9,838 nucleotides of DNA. It comes from an uncultured Rothia sp. (GTDB taxonomy: Bacteria; Actinomycetota; Actinomycetes; Actinomycetales; Micrococcaceae). Under the pieces are notes generated by a model. It made no database searches, was not told the origin of the DNA, and saw nothing but the letters and a program-made list of their open reading frames with translations. Where the stretch lies: the NCBI GenBank assembly GCA_937935205.1, contig CALGXU010000245.1:1-9838 (forward strand). Direction: 5' to 3'. The position numbers and the translations under genes were made by a program. Within the stretch, counting starts at the first letter, position 1. Every line of letters begins with the position of its first letter. Below are positions 1-5,141 of this stretch, piece by piece.

Positions 1-28
1 CAACCCCAGTCTCATCACACACACATAC

Positions 29-75
29 ATACGAAAATCAGAGCCACTTCCGCAAGGAAAGTCCAACTTTCTGAT
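29..75 (-). terminator. Terminator-like nested hairpin, minus strand
   Basis: Read on the minus strand, ATCAGA (75-70) pairs with TCTGAT (42-37). Inside, ACTTtCC and GGAAGT form a second stem around TTGC. The outer stem runs straight into TTTTCGTATG. This is a plausible weak intrinsic terminator or attenuator just downstream of the 12-bp block at 79-90. The U-tract is short, so termination is uncertain. There is no gene in view to its left. Confidence 0.33.
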
Positions 76-78
76 GGC

Positions 79-90
79 CCTCTCGAACCA
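79..90 (-). repeat. Copy A of a 12-bp intergenic block with -10-like flank
   Basis: CCTCTCGAACCA is repeated exactly at 324-335. On the minus strand both copies read TGGTTCGAGAGG and are preceded by an AT-rich -10-like hexamer. Here the hexamer is TACTTT (103-98), seven bases upstream. A GT-rich tract follows further on (about 14-30), separated from the block by the hairpin at 37-75. The unit may be a duplicated promoter/start region. No good -35 is visible. Confidence 0.45.
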
Positions 91-118
91 TCTATATAAA
101 GTATTACGCGTAAACCTT

Positions 119-167
119 TATTCCCTGTAGGTTAAAGCTGTAAGAAAGCTGGGAATAGATTTTTCTT
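119..167 (+). terminator. Possible plus-strand intrinsic terminator
   Basis: TATTCCC (119-125) pairs with GGGAATA (151-157), and an inner AGCT/AGCT pair (136-139 with 147-150) can shorten the loop. It is followed by GATTTTTCTT. Direction and tail suggest it ends plus-strand transcription entering from the left of the window. The stem is AT-rich and the loop is long, so this is a modest call. Confidence 0.33.
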
Positions 168-178
168 CAACATCGGGG

Positions 179-202
179 AGAAAATCGGGGTGCAGCACCC
201 CG
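179..202 (-). terminator. Minus-strand hairpin with T-rich tail
   Basis: CGGGGTGC (186-193) and GCACCCCG (195-202) form a perfect inverted repeat around one base. On the minus strand this folds as a 7-bp GC stem with a CTG triloop, followed by ATTTTCT. It is a compact intrinsic terminator candidate, second in line after the one at 231-264. As double-stranded DNA it could also be an operator. Confidence 0.42.
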
Positions 203-230
203 GACCTCACCCGAAAACTACACGTCGTGT

Positions 231-264
231 TAAAAGAAGAAAGGCAAGGCGCTTTTGCCTTGCC
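231..264 (-). terminator. Rho-independent terminator, minus strand
   Basis: GGCAAGGC (243-250) and GCCTTGCC (257-264) form a perfect 8-bp stem with a 6-base loop. On the minus strand the stem is followed by TTTCTTCTTTT, a clear U-rich tail. The plus-strand tail is poorer. It would end transcripts of the membrane-protein gene at 469-774 or of a shorter RNA starting near 335. Confidence 0.68.
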
Positions 265-335
265 ATCCTTCTTTCGCTAGCGGGCGACCCCGCTACACGA
301 AACACACACATTCACATCGCAGTCCTCTCGAACCA
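232..335 (-). ncRNA. Candidate small RNA between the membrane gene and terminator
   Basis: On the minus strand a -10-like TACTAT (347-342) sits six bases before the repeated block TGGTTCGAGAGG (335-324). After a GT-rich stretch comes a 7-bp hairpin, TAGCGGG/CCCGCTA with a GTCG tetraloop (295-278). The intrinsic terminator at 264-231 follows. The result would be a structured RNA of about 100 nt with no plausible reading frame: its first ATG is followed at once by TGA. No -35 is evident. It could equally be the 3' UTR of the upstream membrane gene, so this is an inference. Confidence 0.3.
324..335 (-). repeat. Copy B of the 12-bp intergenic block
   Basis: This is the second exact copy of CCTCTCGAACCA, about 245 bp from copy A. 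On the minus strand it is preceded by TACTAT (347-342) and followed by a GT-rich tract (about 301-316), the same order of elements as copy A but without the intervening hairpin. The shared order suggests a local duplication of a non-coding unit rather than chance. Confidence 0.45.
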
Positions 336-468
336 ACACTTATAGTAAACACCCCCAACCTTATGGGAGGATTGAATTTCGCTGGAAACAAGCTGGGAGA
401 AAACCAACAGAACCCTGAGAGCTTTGATATTGTGCAGTTTCAGTGCGGTGTTAGAGCTTCAAACCGGG

Positions 469-774
469 CTAATAAGCCGCCATATACAGACCCAGCAGCA
501 CCAGCGGGTTAGCCACTACAGAAATAACCGCCAGGCAAATATTAGCCACGCGGTACTGGCGGAACTTCACCAGACCCACCAGCGCGCACACCAGCGCAAC
601 ACTGGATGCAAGGCCGCCGACAATCAGTAAAAGAAGCAGAAGAGCAGTAGCGACATTAGCGTCCGCAAATGGGATCACCGCTAGAGCGCACAGCAGCAAA
701 TTGATGCACTCCAACGCCACACCCGTGAACAGAAGCTGAGCCCTAGAAGACAAACGTGAAAAAGATCGAGCCAT
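469..774 (-). CDS. Small hydrophobic membrane protein, function unknown
   Basis: A 101-residue protein that I do not recognise as a named family. It begins with a short basic stretch (MARSFSRLSSR). Hydrophobic segments follow at roughly residues 12-34, 40-66 and 74-97, with a short positively charged loop (KFRQYR) near residue 70, so it probably spans the membrane three or four times. No catalytic motif or signal-peptidase site is visible. The architecture recalls small DUF4190-like proteins, but I cannot assign it. No Shine-Dalgarno precedes the ATG. A TANNNT hexamer seven bases upstream suggests a leaderless transcript instead. It lies downstream of the rplI operon terminator and parS, so it is probably a separate unit. 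The overlapping plus-strand frames are lower quality. Confidence 0.6.
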   Translation of the reverse strand: MARSFSRLSSRAQLLFTGVALECINLLLCALAVIPFADANVATALLLLLLIVGGLASSVALVCALVGLVKFRQYRVANICLAVISVVANPLVLLGLYMAAY

Positions 775-781
775 GTCTACC

Positions 782-787
782 AGTCTA
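782..787 (-). promoter_or_regulatory. Possible -10 element of a leaderless transcript
   Basis: On the minus strand TAGACT (787-782) matches the actinobacterial -10 pattern TANNNT and lies exactly seven bases before the ATG at 774. The start codon itself could therefore be the transcription start. There is no convincing -35 at 16-18 bp and no ribosome-binding site between the element and the ATG. Confidence 0.35.
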
Positions 788-876
788 CGGGGTCAATTGG
801 CGTACCTCGCAGTCGCAACCGCTCTAACCACCAATCCTTCTGTAGCACACCACATATTCTCAGCCTCCAAAAACAA

Positions 877-892
877 TGTTTCACGTGAAACA
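877..892. other. parS: parS, ParB centromere-like site
   Basis: TGTTTCACGTGAAACA is a perfect 16-bp palindrome identical to the canonical bacterial parS consensus bound by ParB (Spo0J). It sits in the gap between the rplI operon terminator (904-947) and the small membrane-protein gene, outside any credible ORF. ParB loading here would nucleate the origin-proximal segregation complex with ParA. The location agrees with an oriC-adjacent neighbourhood. Confidence 0.93.
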
Positions 893-903
893 TATACAGG
901 AGC

Positions 904-947
904 GAATACAACAAACGGGGTGCCCCTCACGAAGAGGGACACCCCGT
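904..947 (-). terminator. Terminator of the rpsF-ssb-rpsR-rplI operon
   Basis: Arms 915-928 (ACGGGGTGcCCCTC) and 934-947 (GAGGGaCACCCCGT) pair over 13 bp with one mismatch around a 5-base loop. On the minus strand the stem is followed by TTGTTGTATT. It begins 55 bp beyond the rplI stop codon, so it is the natural end of the ribosomal/SSB operon. Confidence 0.75.
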
Positions 948-1002
948 CCGACACTCAACGCCACAGCATCAAAGCACCAGCGTCAAATATCTAAAAATCT
1001 AC

Positions 1003-1455
1003 TTACGCAGCAGCAACGACGTCCAGGACAACGTTAGCAACAACGTCAGCGTGCAGGCGGACAGTCACCTTGTACTCACCGGTGCGCTTGATAGCGGAAC
1101 CCAGGTGGATGGTGCGCTTGTCAACGGAGCCAATGCCAGCAGCCTCAATAGCCTCAGCAATAGCCTCAGCCTTGACGGTACCGAACAGGCGGCCGTCAGC
1201 GCCAGCCTTGTGTGCAACGACAACCGGCTTAGCAGCCAGGGACGCAGCAATTGCCTGAGCCTCTTCCAGAGAAGCCTTAGCACGAGCCGCACGAGCGGCG
1301 CGGATGGACTCAACCTGCTTCTCGCCACCCTGGGTCCAGGTCACGGCAAAGCCGCGGGGCAGCAGGTAGTTACGTGCGTAACCGTCCTTAACGGTGACAA
1401 CATCGCCAGCTGCACCGAGGCCGGAAACTTCCTGAGTCAGAATGATCTTAGCCAT
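1003..1455 (-). CDS. rplI: 50S ribosomal protein L9
   Basis: This is large-subunit ribosomal protein L9, which binds 23S rRNA near the base of the L1 stalk and helps keep the reading frame. The 150 residues match the usual family length of about 148-150. The N-terminal RNA-binding domain shows the family signature (MAKIILTQEV..LG..GDVV.VKDGYARNYLLPRGFA, residues 1-38). A charged, alanine-rich connecting helix follows (about 45-75), then the C-terminal domain with GRLFGTVK (about 87-94). The ATG at 1455 is preceded on the coding strand by AAGGAGAG at good spacing. The gene starts 20 bp after the rpsR stop and is the last gene of rpsF-ssb-rpsR-rplI, with a terminator downstream. Confidence 0.97.
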   Translation of the reverse strand: MAKIILTQEVSGLGAAGDVVTVKDGYARNYLLPRGFAVTWTQGGEKQVESIRAARAARAKASLEEAQAIAASLAAKPVVVAHKAGADGRLFGTVKAEAIAEAIEAAGIGSVDKRTIHLGSAIKRTGEYKVTVRLHADVVANVVLDVVAAA

Positions 1456-1475
1456 GTTACTGTCTCTCCTTCTCT

Positions 1476-1712
1476 TTAGCGGCCAGCGCCGGAGTAGGGC
1501 AGCAGTGCAACTTCGCGGGCGTTCTTAATAGCCTGAGCGATCTTGCGCTGCTCCTGAACGGTCACGCCAGTCACGCGGCGAGCGCGGATCTTGCCGCGGT
1601 CGGAGATGAACTTGCGCAGAAGTGCGACGTCCTTGTAGTCGATAACGGTGACGTCAGCAGCCTTGAGGGGGTTCTGCTTGGGTTTGGGCTTACGGATTTC
1701 AGCCTTAGCCAT
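1476..1712 (-). CDS. rpsR: 30S ribosomal protein S18, zinc-free type
   Basis: Small-subunit protein S18, which binds 16S rRNA as a heterodimer with S6, encoded upstream in the same operon. The 78 residues carry the conserved core DYKDVALLRKFISDRGKIRARRVTG (residues 26-50) and the C-terminal ALLPY. There is no cysteine: positions that bind zinc in the CxxC form of actinobacterial S18 are occupied by NPLK and by non-ligand residues after RRVTG. It is therefore the zinc-independent variant. AAGGAG lies seven bases before the ATG. A strong hairpin at 1737-1757 separates it from ssb; rplI follows 20 bp later. Confidence 0.97.
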   Translation of the reverse strand: MAKAEIRKPKPKQNPLKAADVTVIDYKDVALLRKFISDRGKIRARRVTGVTVQEQRKIAQAIKNAREVALLPYSGAGR

Positions 1713-1736
1713 CGTGGTGCTCCTTAGAGTTGGGAG

Positions 1737-1757
1737 CCCGCGGCGGATAACCGCGGG
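1737..1757 (-). other. GC-rich hairpin in the ssb-rpsR spacer
   Basis: CCCGCGG (1737-1743) and CCGCGGG (1751-1757) form a perfect 7-bp inverted repeat with a 7-base loop. On the minus strand it ends about 15 bases upstream of the rpsR Shine-Dalgarno, within the 83-bp gap after ssb. There is no U-tract, so it is unlikely to be a full terminator. An RNA-processing, stability or partial attenuation role is inferred. Confidence 0.5.
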
Positions 1758-1795
1758 ATGGATTGATAAATTACTATTCGGAAAACGAAACCGGC

Positions 1796-2428
1796 TTAGA
1801 ACGGAGGTTCGTCGTCGGCGCCGCTACCCCAGTCATAGTTACCACCAGACTGAGAACTCCACGGATCAGCAGCAGGAGCTGCGGGGGCCGCCGGAGCAGC
1901 CGGAGCGGAGTAGCCAGACTGGCCAGAGTAACCATTACCCTGAGCAGCAGCAAAATTGTTCTGCTGAGGAGCGGAGAAACCGCCCTGAGCAGCAGCGTTG
2001 TACCCAGCGCCACCGCCAAAGCCACCCTGCGCACCGCCACCGAAGTTATTACCTCCGGCAGAACGCTGTGCGCGAGTCACCTGAGCAGTAGCAAAACGCA
2101 GAGTCGGGCCAATCTCCTCGACCTCAAGCTCAAACGAAGTACGACGCTCGCCTTCCTTGGTCTCGTACGAGCGAGACTTCAGACGGCCCTGCGCGATAAC
2201 CTGAGTACCCTTCTTCAGAGTCTCTGCAACATTCTCAGCGTAACCACGCCACACCGACGCACGCAGGAACAGGGTCTCCCCATCCTCCCACTGGTTCGTC
2301 TGGCGGTTAAAAGTACGCGGAGTCGATGCGATCGTGAAATTAGCAACCGCCGCACCCGCAGGGGTGTAACGAAGCTCCGGATCGCCAGTCAGATTACCAA
2401 TAACGGTAATAACGGTATCGCCTGCCAT
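1796..2428 (-). CDS. ssb: Single-stranded DNA-binding protein
   Basis: SSB coats single-stranded DNA as a tetramer during replication, repair and recombination and recruits partner proteins through its tail. The 210-residue protein has the N-terminal OB-fold (about residues 1-115; GNLTGDPELRYTPAG, ANFTIAS, LFLRASVWRG, VIAQGRLKSRSYE). A disordered linker rich in Gly, Ala, Gln and Asn follows, including a short APA-type tandem repeat near residues 178-188. It ends in the acidic tip DDEPPF, the conserved protein-interaction motif. Length is a little above the E. coli protein and normal for actinobacteria. GAGGAGG at 2435-2441 sets the ATG at 2428. It lies between rpsF and rpsR in the classic operon; the 96-bp gap after rpsF carries a hairpin. 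Confidence 0.97.
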   Translation of the reverse strand: MAGDTVITVIGNLTGDPELRYTPAGAAVANFTIASTPRTFNRQTNQWEDGETLFLRASVWRGYAENVAETLKKGTQVIAQGRLKSRSYETKEGERRTSFELEVEEIGPTLRFATAQVTRAQRSAGGNNFGGGAQGGFGGGAGYNAAAQGGFSAPQQNNFAAAQGNGYSGQSGYSAPAAPAAPAAPAADPWSSQSGGNYDWGSGADDEPPF

Positions 2429-2479
2429 TTGATGCCTCCTCGATAAGAGTTACAAGTATGTTGAATCCAGTACAGCGCA

Positions 2480-2503
2480 ACCCCCTGACATTTTTAGGGG
2501 GGT
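2480..2503 (-). other. Hairpin in the rpsF-ssb spacer
   Basis: ACCCCC (2480-2485) pairs with GGGGGT (2498-2503) across a 12-base AT-rich loop. On the minus strand it follows the rpsF stop by about 20 bases, and the downstream tail is not U-rich. It may reduce read-through into ssb or protect the rpsF 3' end. An ssb promoter in this spacer is possible, but I cannot point to one. Confidence 0.35.
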
Positions 2504-2524
2504 CAGCCGACCGGAAAGAAACAA

Positions 2525-2830
2525 CTACTTGCTGGAGATCTTCTGATCCTCCGGGCGGATGATCTTGGTACGCATGACGGACTCGTTCAGGTTCAGAACA
2601 CGATCGAGCTCAGCTGCGGTCTCGGGGGTAGCGGTGAAGTTCACCACTGCGTAGATACCCTCAGACTTCTTCTGGATCTCGTATGCCAGGCGACGACGGC
2701 CCCAGATATCGACGTTGTCGATGGAACCACCCTCGTTGGTCACGATCTCGAGGAACTTGGACAGCGACGGCTCAACCGCACGGTCCTCAACCTCGGGGCT
2801 GAGGATAACCATCAGTTCATATGCACGCAT
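2525..2830 (-). CDS. rpsF: 30S ribosomal protein S6
   Basis: S6 forms a heterodimer with S18 on the platform of the 30S subunit. The protein starting at 2830 has 101 residues, close to the usual 95-100. It shows the family pattern MRAYELMVILSPEVE at the N-terminus, then IWGRRRLAYEI.KK.EGIYAVVNF and LNLNESVMRTKIIR, giving the ferredoxin-like alpha/beta fold. An in-frame ATG at 2887 exists, but the 19 residues it would add (MNLLLWKSHSR...) are not part of S6. They would be encoded by the structured leader, whereas the ATG at 2830 has a strong AAAGGAGGGG just upstream. It is the first gene of the operon with ssb, rpsR and rplI. Confidence 0.96.
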   Translation of the reverse strand: MRAYELMVILSPEVEDRAVEPSLSKFLEIVTNEGGSIDNVDIWGRRRLAYEIQKKSEGIYAVVNFTATPETAAELDRVLNLNESVMRTKIIRPEDQKISSK

Positions 2831-2883
2831 GATTAAACCCCTCCTTTGGGCTAAACGGCTATGGGATTTCCATAGCAGGAGAT
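2831..2883 (-). promoter_or_regulatory. rpsF leader, candidate S6:S18 autoregulatory element
   Basis: In the mRNA (minus strand), GCTATGG (2876-2870) pairs with CCATAGC (2864-2858) over 7 bp with a 5-base loop, and a CCG trinucleotide lies at the 3' base of this stem. Outside it, CTCCT (2881-2877) is complementary to AGGAG (2845-2841) of the rpsF Shine-Dalgarno, so the fold hides the ribosome site. A hairpin followed by CCG and enclosed by an outer stem is the known layout of the S6:S18-binding motif in rpsF leaders of other bacteria. Feedback by S6:S18 here is inferred. Confidence 0.5.
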
Positions 2884-2949
2884 TCATTGTGCCCTACACG
2901 TGAAACACACCGGGCGGGGAACACGCATAGATTTCTTAACAATACACGA

Positions 2950-3005
2950 GAAAAAGCAGATAGAACAGTACCGCACCGCGTGACCTCAACCATGCGATGC
3001 GGTAC
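2950..3005 (-). terminator. Probable terminator of pcnA
   Basis: GTACCGCACCGC (2968-2979) and GCGATGCGGTAC (2994-3005) pair in 11 of 12 positions across a 14-base loop. It begins 14 bp past the pcnA stop codon. On the minus strand the tail reads TGTTCTATCTGCTTTTTC, moderately U-rich. It separates pcnA from the downstream rpsF operon, whose promoter must lie between this hairpin and 2884. No consensus promoter is obvious there. Confidence 0.55.
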
Positions 3006-3019
3006 CGAAACCGCAGAAG

Positions 3020-4444
3020 CTACGCCTGCTGACGCTGCTCCCACCACTGCACCAGACGAGCCTTCGCCTCCTCCTCAGGAAGCGAACCCTCATCCAGACG
3101 CAAATTCAACAAGAACTTATACGCCTCACCCACCACCGGGCCCGGCGCAATACCAAGAATCTGCATAATCTGACCGCCATCCAGGTCCGGACGGATCGCA
3201 TCCAGCTCCTCCTGAGCAGCCAACTCAGCAATACGACGCTCCAAATCGTCATACGCCTCAGCCAACGAACGCGACAGGCGACGATTACGAGTCGTCACAT
3301 CAGAACGCGACACACGATGCAGACGCTCCAACTGATCGCCCGCATCACGCACATAACGGCGCACCGCAGAATCAGTCCAACCCGACTCACGGTAACCATA
3401 GAACCGCATGTGCAGCTCCACCAGACGAGCCACAGCCTTAATCGTGTCATTATCAAAACGCAGCGCACGCATACGCTTCTTCACCATCTTCGCGCCCACC
3501 ACCTCATGGTGCAGGAACGAGACAGAGCCGTCCTTCTCAAACTTACGAGTCTTCGGCTTACCAATATCGTGCATCAACGCCGCAAAACGCAGAATAAAAT
3601 CAGGAGCCGGGCACGGACCATCTTCGTCCGTCTCCTTCTCCATCGCCTGCTCCATCACCTTCAACGAATGCGCATACACATCCTTATGGTGATGCGCCGG
3701 ATCCATCTCCATACGCAACGCAGGTAGCTCCGGCAACACATAATCCGCCAGACCCGTATCCACCAGCAGATTCAAACCCACCCGCGGATAATCAGCCTCA
3801 ATCAGCTTCACCAGCTCATCACGCACACGCTCAGCCGAAATAATCTCAATACGGCCAGCCATCTCGCGCATCGCCTCGAAAACCTCCGGGGCAACCTCAA
3901 GATTAAAACGCGCAGCAAAACGAGCCGCACGCATCATACGCAACGGATCCTCAGAGAAAGACTCCTGCGGCGAGCGCGGAGTACGCAAAACACCCGCACG
4001 CAAATCCTCAACGCCGCCAAACAAGTCAACAACCTCACCACTGGGCAAAGCCGCCGCCATCGCATTAATCGTGAAATCACGACGCACCAAATCGGCGCTC
4101 AAATCCGTGCCAAACTCCACCGTCGGCTTACGCGAATCCGAAACATACACCTCAGCACGGTACGTGGTCACCTCATACACCACGCCATTCTTACGCGCAC
4201 TAATCGTGCCGTACTCCTTGCCGATATCCCACGTATGCTCACCCCACCCACGCAGAATCTGCTCGCTCTGCTCCGGAGTAGCATCCGTCGTCAAATCAAA
4301 ATCAGTGAAATGGCCGCCATCATCCAGCAGATTGTCGCGGACAATACCGCCCACCAAGTACAGCTCAAAACCCGCCGCACGGTACAGTTCTCCCAGCTCG
4401 GCGGCATCCGGGTACTTCGACACAACATCAATAAACAGCGACAT
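3020..4444 (-). CDS. pcnA: CCA-adding tRNA nucleotidyltransferase (class II) with HD domain
   Basis: Adds or repairs the 3'-terminal CCA of tRNAs using CTP and ATP without a template, in the cytoplasm. The 474 residues show the class II head: LVGGIVRD (30-37), then the metal-binding DFD (Asp48, Asp50). RRDFTINAMA (121-130) and the nucleotide/RNA-binding segment RMMRAARFAARF (168-179) follow. A C-terminal HD-superfamily phosphohydrolase domain has His258 (YAHSL) and the HDIGKP motif (His291, Asp292). This head-plus-HD layout is standard for actinobacterial enzymes often labelled PcnA or Cca. The ATG at 4444 is preceded by AAAGGA with short spacing. It is divergent from the NUDIX gene and co-directional with the inferred replication fork. 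Third positions are G/T-rich. Confidence 0.95.
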   Translation of the reverse strand: MSLFIDVVSKYPDAAELGELYRAAGFELYLVGGIVRDNLLDDGGHFTDFDLTTDATPEQSEQILRGWGEHTWDIGKEYGTISARKNGVVYEVTTYRAEVYVSDSRKPTVEFGTDLSADLVRRDFTINAMAAALPSGEVVDLFGGVEDLRAGVLRTPRSPQESFSEDPLRMMRAARFAARFNLEVAPEVFEAMREMAGRIEIISAERVRDELVKLIEADYPRVGLNLLVDTGLADYVLPELPALRMEMDPAHHHKDVYAHSLKVMEQAMEKETDEDGPCPAPDFILRFAALMHDIGKPKTRKFEKDGSVSFLHHEVVGAKMVKKRMRALRFDNDTIKAVARLVELHMRFYGYRESGWTDSAVRRYVRDAGDQLERLHRVSRSDVTTRNRRLSRSLAEAYDDLERRIAELAAQEELDAIRPDLDGGQIMQILGIAPGPVVGEAYKFLLNLRLDEGSLPEEEAKARLVQWWEQRQQA

Positions 4445-4573
4445 AATCCTTTAATCGTGCCAGAAAAACCACCCATGCGCCCACCCCACACCCACAACAC
4501 CCCCACCAAAGAGACAGCTATCTCACCCAAAACCGAGACACACAAACCCTCACATATCGGTTAAGGTAGAACC
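4445..4573. promoter_or_regulatory. Divergent pcnA / NUDIX intergenic region
   Basis: These 129 bp separate two divergent genes and must hold promoters for both. The centre is very C/A-rich on the plus strand. AACCGA and TCGGTT (near 4530-4563) form a 6-bp inverted repeat that ends at the NUDIX ribosome site (AAGGTAG, 4564-4570). No -10/-35 pair is clear enough to place. Confidence 0.4.
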
Positions 4574-5077
4574 ATGAGCATTCCCGTACCCCGCGCACCC
4601 AAAACGCGCTTCACCGCGCCCGCGCGAGCGGTACCCGCCCCCGAAGAAGTCTCCGCAGGCGGACTCATCATCGACTTCGACCGACCCGAACAGCTACCCG
4701 TAGCCATCATCGCCCGCATCAACCGCAACGGACAACGCGAATGGTGCCTACCCAAAGGCCACATCGAACACGGCGAAACCACCGTCGAAGCCGCACAACG
4801 CGAAATCAGCGAAGAAACCGGAATCACCGGCTACCCCGTAGCCTCCCTCGGCACCATCGCCTACTGGTTCACCTCCAACGGCACGCGCATCCACAAAACC
4901 GTGCACCACTACCTCTTCGCAGCAACCGGCGGCGAACTCAGCATCGACAACGACCCCGACCACGAAGCAATCGACGTCGCCTGGGTCCCCCTCGAAGAGC
5001 TCCCCACCCGCCTCTCATTCGCCAACGAGCAACACATCGCCCGCAGTGCGCGCGAATACATCACCACCCAGCTCTAA
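4574..5077 (+). CDS. NUDIX hydrolase (MutT family)
   Basis: A 167-residue NUDIX pyrophosphohydrolase that would cleave a nucleoside diphosphate linked to another group; the substrate cannot be told from sequence. The NUDIX box GX5EX7REUXEEXGU is perfect at residues 62-84 (Gly62, Glu68, then REISEETGI at 76-84, with the Mg-binding glutamates). It is preceded by EWCLPKGH and followed by a beta-rich region with a VHHYLF strand and the WVPLEEL segment common in MutT-like proteins. The first 25 residues are proline/alanine-rich and probably flexible. The ATG is preceded by AAGGTAG. murJ follows 64 bp later on the same strand with no terminator between, so an operon is likely. A NUDIX gene between pcnA and murJ is a familiar actinobacterial arrangement. 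Confidence 0.93.
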   Translation: MSIPVPRAPKTRFTAPARAVPAPEEVSAGGLIIDFDRPEQLPVAIIARINRNGQREWCLPKGHIEHGETTVEAAQREISEETGITGYPVASLGTIAYWFTSNGTRIHKTVHHYLFAATGGELSIDNDPDHEAIDVAWVPLEELPTRLSFANEQHIARSAREYITTQL

Positions 5078-5141
5078 CCACCCGCTGTAAGAGACCCAAA
5101 ACTAAAAGAAGCAATCACCCGCCGACACAGGAGAGACATAC

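Noticed and set aside
1..31. Possible minus-strand gene start at 15 (ATGAGACTG...)
   Set aside because: Only five codons are in the window and no ribosome site precedes them, so it cannot be supported.
324..335. GGTTCGAG (minus strand) as a tRNA T-arm
   Set aside because: The flanking bases do not form the 5-bp T-stem, and no acceptor stem or anticodon arm is found nearby.
255..512. Plus-strand ORF of 85 codons, or 49 codons from the ATG at 363
   Set aside because: There is no ribosome site, it overlaps the terminator and candidate RNA region and the 3' end of the membrane gene, and no domain is seen.
773..994. Plus-strand ORF of 73 codons across parS
   Set aside because: It runs through parS and the operon terminator, has no Shine-Dalgarno, and its composition is unlike a protein.
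2831..2887. Upstream in-frame ATG extension of rpsF
   Set aside because: It adds 19 residues foreign to S6 and overlaps the structured leader. The ATG at 2830 has an excellent ribosome site.
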